Made by a program: the position numbers and the translations under genes. Shown piece after piece: positions 17,839 through 26,580 of a stretch of 64,000 bases of DNA. The notes under the pieces are model-generated. The model was not told the origin of the DNA and ran no database searches. It was given only the letters and a program-made list of their open reading frames with translations. Positions within the stretch are counted from its first letter, which is position 1, and every line of letters starts with the position of its first letter. Source of the stretch: Bog-473 sp963791455 (GTDB lineage Bacteria > Actinomycetota > Acidimicrobiia > Acidimicrobiales > RAAP-2); assembly GCA_963791455.1 (NCBI GenBank), contig CAWBSM010000002.1:1054001-1118000 (forward strand), written 5' to 3'.

Positions 17839-18374
17839 CCGGTCGGGCCGGAGCCCGACCTCAGTCCCAGACGTCGTCGCCGTAGGGCCGCCGGCAGCGC
17901 CGGCGCGTCCGCCGTCCTCCAGACCATCAACTTGCGCCGGAAGTAGCAGACCTCCTCGCCGCGCTGGTTGAACGCCTTGGTCTCGACGGTCACGATGCCG
18001 CGGTCGTCCTTCGACTTGGACGGCGTGGCATCGAGCACCCGCGTCTCGGCGTAGATGGTGTCGCCGTGGAACGTCGGCGAGCGGTGCAGCAGAGACTCGA
18101 CCTCGAGGTTGGCGATGCACGAGCCGCTGACGTCGGGGACGCTCATGCCGAGCGCCAGCGAGTAGACCAGGTTGCCCACCACGACGTTCTTGCCCTGCAC
18201 CGTCTCGTGCTCCGCGAACCACGCGTTGGTATGCAGCGGGTGGTGGTTCATCGTGATCATGCAAAACAGGTGGTCGTCGTACTCGGTGATCGTCTTACCG
18301 GGCCAGTGGCGATAGATGTCGCCGGGGACGAAGTCCTCGAGGTAGCGCCCGAACGGGCGGTCGTAGACGGTCAC
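17751..18374 (-). CDS. mch: Mesaconyl-CoA hydratase (MaoC-fold), probable frameshift near 3' end
   Basis: The single-hotdog MaoC protein closely resembles the actinobacterial hydratase of the ethylmalonyl-CoA pathway, with HWPGKTITEYDDHLFC, MNHHPLHTNA, KNVVVGNLVYSLALGMSVPD, and FHGDTIYAET. It converts mesaconyl-CoA to beta-methylmalyl-CoA. GTG 18374 overlaps the preceding stop (GTGA). After FRRKLMVW the open frame continues as Arg/Ala-rich shadow sequence into mutY. In the +1 frame the same DNA ends R-P-Y-G-D-D-V-W-D and a stop at 17861, just before mutY. The true gene may therefore end at 17861, with one indel between about 17870 and 17935. Confidence 0.85.
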   Translation of the reverse strand: MTVYDRPFGRYLEDFVPGDIYRHWPGKTITEYDDHLFCMITMNHHPLHTNAWFAEHETVQGKNVVVGNLVYSLALGMSVPDVSGSCIANLEVESLLHRSPTFHGDTIYAETRVLDATPSKSKDDRGIVTVETKAFNQRGEEVCYFRRKLMVWRTADAPALPAALRRRRLGLRSGSGPTGCGACDAACSSGAPRTAGTYPGAARVTPG

Positions 18375-18805
18375 TCAGCCACCGGCTGGCGCGGTCGGGT
18401 CGTGAACCCGAGCGACGCCCCGGGCAGCGACTCGCCGTCAATGGTCAGCCGCCAGGCGAACCGGGTGCCGGGAGCCAACGGGATCGGCCCGAGGTTCACG
18501 GCCAGGGCCACGTCGATGGGTGAGCCCTCGGGGATCCCCTGGGGCTGACTGACGGTGAACTCGCCGCGCACCTCGACCGGCTGGGTCCCGTCCGCCGTCT
18601 CCATGAGGACCGGACGCCCGTCGGCGTCCTCCAAGAAGAGCTCCCAGTGGTGCGACGTCTCGGCCTCGTGCCAGTCCACGTCGATCTTCAGCGCCACCGC
18701 CGAGGGCACGGGATCGGGTCCCGTCATGCTCCACCCGCCCCCCAGGATGTAGAGCTTGCCGTCGGAGACCTGGGCGGCGTCGCAGAGCAGCATCGTCACT
18801 TTCAC
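18371..18805 (-). CDS. DUF6941-type conserved protein upstream of mch
   Basis: This protein of about 144 aa begins VKVTMLLCDAAQVSDGKLYILGGGW, typical of a small actinobacterial family (DUF6941, by recollection) found beside fatty-acid and CoA genes. It is predicted to be all-beta, with no signal peptide or membrane segment and no catalytic motif that I recognise. I chose GTG 18805; GTG 18799 and ATG 18793 are alternatives. It is the first gene of the leftward operon and is coupled to mch by a 4-bp overlap. Confidence 0.7.
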   Translation of the reverse strand: MKVTMLLCDAAQVSDGKLYILGGGWSMTGPDPVPSAVALKIDVDWHEAETSHHWELFLEDADGRPVLMETADGTQPVEVRGEFTVSQPQGIPEGSPIDVALAVNLGPIPLAPGTRFAWRLTIDGESLPGASLGFTTRPRQPVAE

Positions 18806-18869
18806 GGAGGAGGAGGTTATCGGTCCGCGACGGTTGGACGATAAAGACGAGGACGAGGAGGGAGGGGGC

Positions 18870-20174
18870 ATGGGGCGTGCGACGGCGTGGGCGGAGGAGC
18901 GGCACGCGCCGGTGGTCGCGGCCGTCGCGCTACTCGTCCTGGTCATGGCTTACAGCCTCTTGGGTCAGTCCGTCCTGCACGGCGGGCCCGCCAAGCTGCT
19001 CTCACCGAGCGACCTGTGGAGCCTCGCCACCAGCTCGTCGGCCCTCGCACACGGCCACTTCTCGCACATCTATATGCGCAACGGTGCGTTGACCGCGCCC
19101 CCGGCCCTCGAGATCGTGCTCGCACCCGTCCTGCTGGCCGGCCAAGCGCTCGGCCTTTCCCCCCATCTACGCGTTGGGGGCGAGCCGCTCAGCCTGTGGT
19201 TCGTGCTCGGCCCCGCGGCACTTCTCTTTGCATCGAGCGCGCTCTTCGCCGTCGACGCCGTGGCGCGGCACTGGCGCTTCTCCGACGGCGCCCGGATGGC
19301 GCTGGCACTGGTGGGGGCGCTCGCCGTGGCCAACGTGGCGGGGGGTTGGGGACACCCCGAGGACTGCGTGACCGTGGCGCTCGTCGTGTGGGCCGCGCTC
19401 GTCCTCGAACGCCGCGGGCGCGCCGGCGCGCCACGCGCCGCGCTCCTTCTCGGCGTGGGCATCGCGTTCCAGCCGCTCGCGCTCTTGGGCGTGGCGCCGG
19501 TGCTGGCGCGCCTCGGCTGGCGGGGTGCGGCGCGCCAGTGGTGGCGCCTGGTGCTGCCGAGCCTGGTCGTCGTCAGCCCGGCGCTGGCGGCCGAACCGCA
19601 CCGCACGCTCTTCGTGCTGGTGCACCAGCCCTTTCAGCCCCACTACATCTCGTTCACCCCACTGACCCACCTGGCACCGGTCATCGGCCCGGGTCTCGAC
19701 GGGGGCGGCCCGGCCCGGCTCGCCGCCGTCGTGGTCTCTGCCTGCCTCGCCGTCGTCGTCTGCCGCAGGCGGCACGACCTGGCGACCGTGCTCACGATGA
19801 CCGCGGTCGCCTTCTTCATCCGGGTGCTGCTCGAGACCGAGCTCAACTGGTACTACCTCTGGCCCGTCCCGGCGCTGTGCCTGCTGCTCTCGCTGCGCCG
19901 GAGCCGACTCCGGTTCGGGCTCTGCAGCGCCAGCCTCGTCGCCACCATGGTGCTCGGGGACCACAAGGTGCACGACATCACGCTGTGGTGGCCCGCCCTG
20001 ATGGCGCTGCTGGCCGTCATGTTGCTCACCGCCGGCCCGACCCCGCGCCGCTGGGTCGCCCTGGTCGCCGTCTTGGTGGCCCCGCCAAACGGGCGGCACG
20101 AGCCGGCGGCCGCAAGCACCGTAGAGTGCGAGGCCATGGTGGAGCCGTCCGGCGCGGTCAGGCGACGTGAGTGA
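18870..20174 (+). CDS. Polytopic membrane protein, glycosyltransferase-like topology
   Basis: This 434-aa protein has about ten hydrophobic segments spread along its length and Arg-rich loops. The first loop after TM1 (QSVLHGGPAKLLSPSDLW...GHFSHIYMRNG) is extracytoplasmic, as in GT-C and polyprenol-phosphate-mannose-dependent transferases, but no clear DxD or similar catalytic motif was found. ATG 18870 follows GGAGGGGGC. It shares an 8-bp overlap with the methyltransferase downstream. Its function is unknown. Confidence 0.7.
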   Translation: MGRATAWAEERHAPVVAAVALLVLVMAYSLLGQSVLHGGPAKLLSPSDLWSLATSSSALAHGHFSHIYMRNGALTAPPALEIVLAPVLLAGQALGLSPHLRVGGEPLSLWFVLGPAALLFASSALFAVDAVARHWRFSDGARMALALVGALAVANVAGGWGHPEDCVTVALVVWAALVLERRGRAGAPRAALLLGVGIAFQPLALLGVAPVLARLGWRGAARQWWRLVLPSLVVVSPALAAEPHRTLFVLVHQPFQPHYISFTPLTHLAPVIGPGLDGGGPARLAAVVVSACLAVVVCRRRHDLATVLTMTAVAFFIRVLLETELNWYYLWPVPALCLLLSLRRSRLRFGLCSASLVATMVLGDHKVHDITLWWPALMALLAVMLLTAGPTPRRWVALVAVLVAPPNGRHEPAAASTVECEAMVEPSGAVRRRE

Positions 20175-20811
20175 GCTGAAGGGGCTGCGCGACGACGTCT
20201 ACCGGCGCCCGTTGGCCACGGCGCTGCTCCGCCTCGGTCTCGGGCCCGGCTGGCGCTGCGTCGACGTCGGCGCCGGCGGCGGCGACGTGTCGGTGGCGCT
20301 GGCCGAGATGGTGGGTCGCGACGGCCGCGTCTATGCGGTCGACAGCGACCCGCTGGCGCGCGACGAGGTCGCCCGCGCCGCGGCAGCGCACGCGCAGGTG
20401 ATCGCGCTCACCCAGGCCGGCGAGGATCTCTCGCTTCCCGAAGCGGTCGACCTCGCGTTCTGCCGCTTCTTGTTGCTCCACGTGCTCACGCCACTGGTCG
20501 TCGTACGCATGATGGCAGGGGCCGTGCGCCGCGGCGGCTGGGTGGTCGCCCAAGAACCCATCACCTCGGCCGGGCGCATCGCCGGGCGGCCGCTCTCGAT
20601 GCCCGACGCCGCCCATCCCGACGTTGGCGCGCTGCTCCCGGCGCTGGCGCGCGACGCCGGGCTCGAGGTCGTCGACGCCTGGGCCGAGGCCCCCGCCGGG
20701 GTCGGTCCTGGGCCGGTGGCGCGCTACTTGGAGTCCCTCACCGGTGTTGACCCCGGCGACGACCCGGTCGTCCTCCCGCCGCTCGTGACGGTCGTCGGGC
20801 GCAGGTCCTGA
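20167..20811 (+). CDS. Class I SAM-dependent methyltransferase
   Basis: This 214-aa protein has the SAM-binding motif I VDVGAGGGDVSVAL (about residue 32), an acidic motif II YAVDSDPLA, and a motif IV-like VDLAFCRFLLLHV. The GTG start at 20167 overlaps the membrane-protein stop, so the pair is co-transcribed. The substrate cannot be read from sequence. The C-terminal part after PITSAGRIAGRPLSMPD lacks domain-specific features. Confidence 0.82.
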   Translation: MSELKGLRDDVYRRPLATALLRLGLGPGWRCVDVGAGGGDVSVALAEMVGRDGRVYAVDSDPLARDEVARAAAAHAQVIALTQAGEDLSLPEAVDLAFCRFLLLHVLTPLVVVRMMAGAVRRGGWVVAQEPITSAGRIAGRPLSMPDAAHPDVGALLPALARDAGLEVVDAWAEAPAGVGPGPVARYLESLTGVDPGDDPVVLPPLVTVVGRRS

Positions 20812-20872
20812 GCGCGCCTCTGGCGGCCTGCGGGAAAGGGGGCACTCGGGCCAGCCGGTAGGGTCGCTCCCC

Positions 20873-22483
20873 GTGACGACGCCCACCGCTCCCCTTCTCG
20901 CCGGAGCCGCCGGGGCGGTCGACCTGGCCCAGCGTGTCGTCGACCAGGCCTGCGCCTCGGTGCGCGACGGCGGGGGCATCGACGCCAACCAGGTGATCGC
21001 GTACGACTTGGCGCACGCAGCGGCTGCCGTCGGCACGGCACGGGCCGCGCTCGCCTACGGAGAGCACGGGGAGCTCGAGGCGCGGATTGCCGCCGCGTTC
21101 GTCGCAGACGTCGTGGCCGACCTCGCCGCCAAGGTGGCCGGGCGCGAGGCCCGGTGGGGGATCGAGCCGGGGTGGACGGCGCCGGCGGCCGACTTCCTCC
21201 AGGCACAGCGAGATCCCGCGGTGCTCGCCGGCCTGGCCCAGACGGAGGGTCCCCGCCACCTCGGGGAGGACTTCGAGCTCGTCCGGGAGACCTTTCATCG
21301 CTTCGCCGAGGACAAGGTCAGGCCGCACGCAGAGCACGTGCACCGCGAGAACGCCGACATCCCCGAGGAGGTGATCGAGGGTCTGGCCGAGCTGGGAGGC
21401 TTCGGGCTCTCGGTGCCAGAGGAGTACGGCGGCTTCGCCTCGGGCGGCGAGTCCGACTACATGGGGATGGTCGTCGCCACCGAGGAGCTCAGCTGGGGCT
21501 CGCTCGGCGTGGGCGGATCGCTCATCACGCGGCCGGAGATCCTGACCCGCGCCCTGGTCTACGGAGGCACGGAGGAACAGAAGAAGCACTGGCTCCCCAA
21601 GCTCGCCTCGGCCGAGATCCTCGCCGCCGTGGCCGTGACCGAGCCCGACTACGGGTCCGACGTCGCCGGGATCGTGACCTCGGCGACCCCGGTCGAGGGT
21701 GGGTGGGTCGTCAACGGCGTCAAGACCTGGTGCACCTTCGCCGCCCGGGCCGACGTGCTCATGCTGCTGGCGCGCACCGATCCCGACCGTTCACTGGCCC
21801 ACCGGGGCATCTCCATGTTCGTCGTCGAGAAGGCCCGCGGTGACGGCCACGGCTTCGTCTTCACGCAAGAGGACGCGGCGTCCGATCGACCGGCTGGCCT
21901 CGCACCCGGACGCCTCGAAGGCCGCCCCATCGACACGCTCGGCTACCGCGGCATGCATTCCTACGAGCTGGCCTTCGAGAACTGGTTCGTGCCCGAGGCA
22001 AACCTCGTTGGCGGCGCCGAGGGTCTGGGCAAGGGCTTCTATCTCCAGATGCAGGGGTTCGAGAACGGCCGGCTGCAAACGGCGGCGCGGGCACTGGGTG
22101 TCATGCAGGCCGCCTACGAGGCCGCCGCCGCCTATGCCGCCGAGCGCAAGGTGTTCGGGTCACCGATCGGCGACTACCAGCTGACGCAGGCGAAGCTCGG
22201 GCGGATGGCTGTCATCATCCAGGCGACGCGCCAGAGCTCGTACCTCGTGGCGCGCATGATGGCGCGTGGCGAAGGGACGCTCGAGGCCTCCATGGTCAAG
22301 GCGTACGTGTGCCGCGCCGCCGAATGGGTGACGCGGGAGGCCATGCAGATCCACGGTGGCATGGGCTACGCCGAGGAATTCCCCGTGAGCCGGTACTTCG
22401 TCGACGCGCGCGTGCTGTCCATCTTCGAAGGTGCGGACGAGACCCTCGCACTCAAGGTGATCGCCCGTCGGCTGATCGGCTGA
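20873..22483 (+). CDS. mcd: (2S)-methylsuccinyl-CoA dehydrogenase
   Basis: This 536-aa FAD-dependent acyl-CoA dehydrogenase has an N-terminal extension of about 130 residues, the hallmark length of methylsuccinyl-CoA dehydrogenase (ordinary family members are about 380 aa). Segments such as ETFHRFAEDKVRPHAEHVHR, GGFGLSVPEEYGGFASGGESDY, VTEPDYGSDVAG, FENGRLQTAARALGVMQAAYE and the region around the catalytic Glu, LSIFEGADETLALKVIARR, match actinobacterial Mcd as I recall it. It oxidises methylsuccinyl-CoA to mesaconyl-CoA, the substrate of the mch product 2.5 kb away. It starts at GTG 20873 and faces the lyase gene. Confidence 0.88.
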   Translation: MTTPTAPLLAGAAGAVDLAQRVVDQACASVRDGGGIDANQVIAYDLAHAAAAVGTARAALAYGEHGELEARIAAAFVADVVADLAAKVAGREARWGIEPGWTAPAADFLQAQRDPAVLAGLAQTEGPRHLGEDFELVRETFHRFAEDKVRPHAEHVHRENADIPEEVIEGLAELGGFGLSVPEEYGGFASGGESDYMGMVVATEELSWGSLGVGGSLITRPEILTRALVYGGTEEQKKHWLPKLASAEILAAVAVTEPDYGSDVAGIVTSATPVEGGWVVNGVKTWCTFAARADVLMLLARTDPDRSLAHRGISMFVVEKARGDGHGFVFTQEDAASDRPAGLAPGRLEGRPIDTLGYRGMHSYELAFENWFVPEANLVGGAEGLGKGFYLQMQGFENGRLQTAARALGVMQAAYEAAAAYAAERKVFGSPIGDYQLTQAKLGRMAVIIQATRQSSYLVARMMARGEGTLEASMVKAYVCRAAEWVTREAMQIHGGMGYAEEFPVSRYFVDARVLSIFEGADETLALKVIARRLIG

Positions 22484-22521
22484 TCGGCTGATCCGTCACC
22501 GGGGGCGGCGGCAGCGGGCGC

Positions 22522-23460
22522 TCAGCCCGGACTACGCGTGAGGCCGGCCCGCTCGCCTCGGCTCACGAACTTGTTGGCCATCTTGCGGCTGGCCTCGTCG
22601 ATCATCTCGTCGCCGAACATGACGGCGCCCTTGCGATCCTGTGCAGTGGCCTTCTCGTACGCCTCGAGGATGTCGAAGGCCCGGTCGAACTGCTCCTGGG
22701 TCGGCGAATACACCTCGTTGAGCACCACGGCCTGGTCGGGGGTGAGGGCCCACTTCCCGTCGTAGCCCAACATGCGGGTGCGCATGGCGTAGGCACGCAG
22801 CGCGTCGAGCTCGCGAACCTTGAGGAACGGACCGTCGATCACCTGCAGTCCGTTGGCCCGCCCTGCCATCAAGATGCGGCTGAAGACGTAGTGGAAATGG
22901 TCACCCGGGTACTCGGGGATCTCGATCCCGCCCGTCAGCACCGGCATCTCGATACTGGCGGCGAAGTCGGCCGGCCCGAAGATGATCGTCTCGAGTCGCG
23001 AGGAGGCGGCACAGATGTCGTCGACGTTGATCAGCCCGCGCGCCGTCTCGATCTGCGCCTCGATCCCGATGTGTCCGAGCGGCAGCCCCGAGTTCTTCTC
23101 GACCTGGGTCAGTAACAGGTCGAGCGCGACGATCTCCGCGGCCGACTGCACCTTGGGCAGCATGATCTCGTCCAAGCGCTCGCCCGCGTTGCCGATCACC
23201 TCGATCACGTCGCCATACGTCCATTCGGTGTCCCAGGCGTTGACCCGCACGCACAGCACCCGGTCGTCCCACGGGAGGTTCTTGACGGCGTCGACCACCT
23301 TGGGCCGGGCGCTCTCCTTCTCGAGCGGCGCCACGGCGTCCTCGAGATCCAAGAAGGTCATGTCGGCCGGGACGGTCGGCGCCTTGGCCAGGAATTTCTC
23401 GTTCGACCCCGGGGTGGAAAGGCAGGAGCGGCGGGGCAGATCGCGTGAACGTGCAGACAT
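22522..23460 (-). CDS. L-malyl-CoA / beta-methylmalyl-CoA lyase (CitE-like)
   Basis: This 312-aa HpcH/HpaI-CitE superfamily lyase has RRSCLSTPGSNEKFLAKA at the N-terminus, FLDLEDAVAPLEK (metal-site Asp/Glu), VRVNAWDTEWTYGDV, MLPKVQSA, IGIEAQIETARGL, and FGPADFAASI. It closely resembles the CitE-like protein of Streptomyces ethylmalonyl-CoA clusters, which splits beta-methylmalyl-CoA to glyoxylate and propionyl-CoA. ATG 23460 is used because upstream sequence has no family match. It converges with mcd; the stops are 38 bp apart. Confidence 0.87.
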   Translation of the reverse strand: MSARSRDLPRRSCLSTPGSNEKFLAKAPTVPADMTFLDLEDAVAPLEKESARPKVVDAVKNLPWDDRVLCVRVNAWDTEWTYGDVIEVIGNAGERLDEIMLPKVQSAAEIVALDLLLTQVEKNSGLPLGHIGIEAQIETARGLINVDDICAASSRLETIIFGPADFAASIEMPVLTGGIEIPEYPGDHFHYVFSRILMAGRANGLQVIDGPFLKVRELDALRAYAMRTRMLGYDGKWALTPDQAVVLNEVYSPTQEQFDRAFDILEAYEKATAQDRKGAVMFGDEMIDEASRKMANKFVSRGERAGLTRSPG

Positions 23461-23556
23461 GGGGTGATGGTAACAAACGGTCTGCAGCGGCCTTCGGGCC
23501 ACCGCCCGGGTCTGCCGAACGCCGCACCGGCGACGCACGCACGGTGCAGACGCCGT

Positions 23557-24243
23557 TCAGCCCAGATGTTCGGAGAAGAACTCCAATGTGCGATCCCAGA
23601 GCGCGCCTGCCGCCACTTCGTCGTACACCTCGGGCCGCGTGTCGTTGAAGAACGCGTGGTCGGCGTCCGGATAGATGAAGATCTCCACCGATTTGCCCAT
23701 GCCGCGCAACTGGTCGGCCAACGCGTTGGCCGCCTCAGGTGTGAAGAAGTCGTCCTTCCCGGCATAGTGGCCGAGGACGGCCGCCGACATCGCGGCGTAG
23801 TCGGGCTGGGCGTCGGGCCACGGGATGACGCCGTAGCACGGGACCGCCGCCGCCACCGCGTCGGGACGCTGAGTCGCCAGCACCAGTGCGAGCCCGCCAC
23901 CCATGCAGAATCCGATCACCCCGACCTGGTCGCCGGAGCTCCGCCGCAACAGCTCGTCGACGGCGCCGCTCATGTCCCGCGCCGCCTGGTCCATCTTGAG
24001 CGCCATCATCGCCTTGCCCGCCTCGTCCGGCTCGCCGGGCGCCACCTCCCGCCCGTGATAGAGGTCCGGGGCCAGGGCCACGAACCCCGCGGCGGCGAAA
24101 CGGTCGCACACGTCCTTGATGTGGTCCACGAGGCCCCACCACTCCTGGATGACGATGACGCCGGGGCCGGATCCGGCCCCGGGCACCGCCAGATAGCCGC
24201 CGGCGGACGAACCGTTGCTCTGAAATTCGATCATCTCGCCCAT
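23557..24243 (-). CDS. Dienelactone hydrolase family protein
   Basis: This 228-aa alpha/beta hydrolase has the Cys nucleophile in GVIGFCMGGGLAL (about residue 117), the Asp in YAGKDDFFTPE and the His in PDADHAFFNDTRPEVY, the dienelactone hydrolase triad. QEWWGLVDHIKDVCDRFAAAGFVALAPDLYHG at the N-terminus is typical. The chemistry is hydrolysis of a lactone or ester; the substrate is uncertain because no chlorocatechol genes are nearby. ATG 24243 or 24234 may be used. Confidence 0.88.
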   Translation of the reverse strand: MGEMIEFQSNGSSAGGYLAVPGAGSGPGVIVIQEWWGLVDHIKDVCDRFAAAGFVALAPDLYHGREVAPGEPDEAGKAMMALKMDQAARDMSGAVDELLRRSSGDQVGVIGFCMGGGLALVLATQRPDAVAAAVPCYGVIPWPDAQPDYAAMSAAVLGHYAGKDDFFTPEAANALADQLRGMGKSVEIFIYPDADHAFFNDTRPEVYDEVAAGALWDRTLEFFSEHLG

Positions 24244-24382
24244 GCGGCGAGACCGTAGTTCCAAACGGTCCTTTTCGTGCTCCCGATCAGGCCAGAAAAC
24301 TCGAATATTCTTCGGTGTACCCGGTGAGCTGCATTTTCGTACTACCGGTACGACTCCACACGGGCGTTTCGCACCGACGGTG

Positions 24383-24410
24383 TTTGAACCGCGTCGGACG
24401 TTCCTATAAG
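24383..24410 (+). promoter_or_regulatory. Candidate promoter for NlpC/P60 gene
   Basis: TTTGAA (24383-24388) and TATAAG (24405-24410) are separated by 16 bp. The predicted start point, about 24417, is only some six bases before GTG 24423, so the message could be nearly leaderless. No c-di-AMP (ydaO-type) riboswitch, which often precedes such genes in actinobacteria, was recognised here. Confidence 0.35.
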
Positions 24411-24422
24411 AATGGCAGGATC

Positions 24423-25626
24423 GTGACTGACGTAGAGCGGGCTTACAACCACTCCACGCCGCGGTCTCCCCGGAGCGCCAAGGTGCTCCAGCGGGTCGGC
24501 ACTCCTGCTCTGACCGTCGTCACAGTGTTGGCAAGCACTGTGTTCGGTTTGGCGCGCCCGGCGGGCGGCGACGCCATCTCCGACGCCAGGGCCAAGGCGG
24601 CGGCCATCGAGGCGCAGCTGGCCCAGGCCCAGAACGAGATGTCGACGTTGAGCCAGCAGTACGACGCCGCCCAGTACCACCTGTCGCAGATCAACTCGAA
24701 CATCACGACGACCAAGGCCAACATCGCGGCCGACCAGACGCAGGTACAACACGACAAGGCCACACTGGCCAAGGCGGCGGTGGCGAACTACATCACCGAC
24801 GGCACCGCGGCCGCGCAAAATCCGATCTTCAGCGGCAACGAGCAGACGCTCGGCGCCACCACCGAGTACAACACGATCGCGGAGGGCGACATCTCGCTTG
24901 CCGTCGACAACTTGCACACCGCGGAGAACTCTTTGAGCGCCCAGGTGGTCCAACTCCAAGGTGAACAGTCGCAGGCGCAGGCGCAGGTGACAGTGGAACA
25001 GAACGCGGTGGCGCAAAACGCACAGGCCGTGCAGCAGCAGAAGGACGCGCTGGCGCAGGAACAGGGTCAGATCGCCCAGCTGGTCCAACAGCAACAGCAA
25101 GCAGAGGCGGCCGCCGCGGCAAAGGCCGCGCAGGAACGACAGGCGGCCGCCGCGGCCGCCGCCGCGGCAGCAACGACAGGCTGCGGCGGACGCGTCGTCC
25201 ACCGGGAGCGCCCCCGCGACGCTGGCCGGGCTCCAACCGGCCGCGCCACCACCCACGGCGGCGGGCGGCGCGGGCGCCGTCCAAGCAGCGGAGAGCCAGA
25301 TCGGCGTCCCGTATGTGTGGGGCGGCGAGTCCCCCCGGGGTTCCGCTGACCCCGGGTTCGACTGCTCCGGGCTGACGGCCTGGTCGTGGGGCCAGGTCGG
25401 GGTCGGGCTGCCGCACTACTCGGGCGCCCAGATGGCCGACTCGACCCCGGTCCCCATCAGCGACCTCGAACCGGGCGATCTCCTCTTCTACGGCGCGGGG
25501 GGCTCGGAGCACGTCGCCATGTACGTCGGCCCGGGGCAGATGATCGAGGCTCCTTATACCGGGGCAACGGTCTGGCTCACCGGTCTCCGCCTCGGCGGCA
25601 ACTTCGTCGGCGCCGGTCGGCCCTAG
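24423..25626 (+). CDS. Secreted coiled-coil NlpC/P60 endopeptidase, interrupted by a frameshift
   Basis: The N-terminal part has a signal peptide (VGTPALTVVTVLASTVFGLA), then a long Gln/Ala-rich coiled coil like RipA/CwlO proteins that controls peptidoglycan hydrolysis. The catalytic part lies in another frame: ESQIGVPYVWGGESPRG, Cys in DPGFDCSGLTAW, and His in SEHVAMYVG. The frame changes inside the Ala-rich stretch between about 25110 and 25195; downstream the correct frame reads QQRQAAADASSTG. A one-base gain or two-base loss in this GC-repetitive DNA explains it. GTG 24423 is the likely start. Confidence 0.85.
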
Positions 25627-25710
25627 GCGCCGGCCTCCGCCCTCGGCTCTGCGCCGCCGGCCCGGACCCCCGCTGCCCTCCACCGGTCCTAACCTGGCGC
25701 AAGTACTGCG

Positions 25711-26559
25711 ATGAAACCGATACCCGTCGAGTTCCACGTCGGGCCGCTCCAGGTCCACACCTACGGCATCGGCCTCGCGCTCACGTTCTGGTTCGGCTTC
25801 GCCTACTTCGAACGGCGCCTGCGCAAGAACGGTTACCGGACCGACTGGTTCGTCCCCGTGTTCCTTTGGATCATCCTGGCCGCAGTCGTCGGCGCCCGGG
25901 CGATGCACGTGCTGTCGAACCTGGGCTACTACGCCCACAACCCGGGCGACGTCCTGGCCATCTGGCACGGCGGCCTCTCGTCCTTCGGCGGCCTGCTGCT
26001 GGCCGTGCCGACCGGCATCGTCCTCACCCGCCGCCGCTGTCCCGAGCTTCCGCTCGGCCGCGCCCTCGACCTGGCCGCCCCCGTTTTGATGGCGTGCTGG
26101 GCCATGGGTCGCCTGCTGGGTCCCCAGCTCATGGTGGCCGGCGGCGGGCACCCGACACACCAATGGTTCGGCATGTACTACGCCGGCCAGGCAGGCCCCC
26201 GCCTGCCCGTTCCGATCTTCCAGGCGATCGAGGACTTTGCGGTCTACCTGGTCCTCATCGCGATCGAACGCCGCCTCGACCGCTGGCCCGACGGCACCCG
26301 GCGTGTCGGGTATCCGACGGGCGTCGTGCTCGGCACCGGCATGGTGCTGTGGGGTATCGAACGCTCACTCGACGAGCACCTGTGGCTCGGTGAGGACGGC
26401 CGTCTCGGCTCGGACCTCGTTCAGGTGGCCGGTGTGCTCCTCGTCGTCGGGGGGATCGTCATCCTGGTGCGCACGAGGATGCGCTGGAAGGACTGGCTGC
26501 GGACTCACCACGCGTCCGAGACCCCCGCCGAGCTGGAGGGTGCGGACCAGCCAGCCTGA
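25711..26559 (+). CDS. Divergent prolipoprotein diacylglyceryl transferase (Lgt) family protein
   Basis: This 282-aa polytopic protein follows the Lgt plan: PVEFHVGPLQVHTYGIGLAL at the N-terminus, AIWHGGLSSFGGLLL, CWAMGRLLGPQLM and a late GIERSLDEHLW. Lgt transfers diacylglycerol to the lipobox Cys of preprolipoproteins. Relative to Escherichia coli Lgt, the Arg of GR and the late Arg are kept, but the SFHGG His is Phe (SSFGG) and the Asn of GRxGN is Gly (GRLLG). It could be a genuine but divergent Lgt or a paralogue with changed activity. Confidence 0.8.
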   Translation: MKPIPVEFHVGPLQVHTYGIGLALTFWFGFAYFERRLRKNGYRTDWFVPVFLWIILAAVVGARAMHVLSNLGYYAHNPGDVLAIWHGGLSSFGGLLLAVPTGIVLTRRRCPELPLGRALDLAAPVLMACWAMGRLLGPQLMVAGGGHPTHQWFGMYYAGQAGPRLPVPIFQAIEDFAVYLVLIAIERRLDRWPDGTRRVGYPTGVVLGTGMVLWGIERSLDEHLWLGEDGRLGSDLVQVAGVLLVVGGIVILVRTRMRWKDWLRTHHASETPAELEGADQPA

Positions 26560-26580
26560 GCTGGGGCCTGGTGGCGCGCG

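Noticed and set aside
24244..24422. Possible c-di-AMP (ydaO) riboswitch before the NlpC/P60 gene
   Set aside because: The region lacks the conserved GGGGAACC-type core and stems; only a short CGTAC-N5-GTACG repeat is present.
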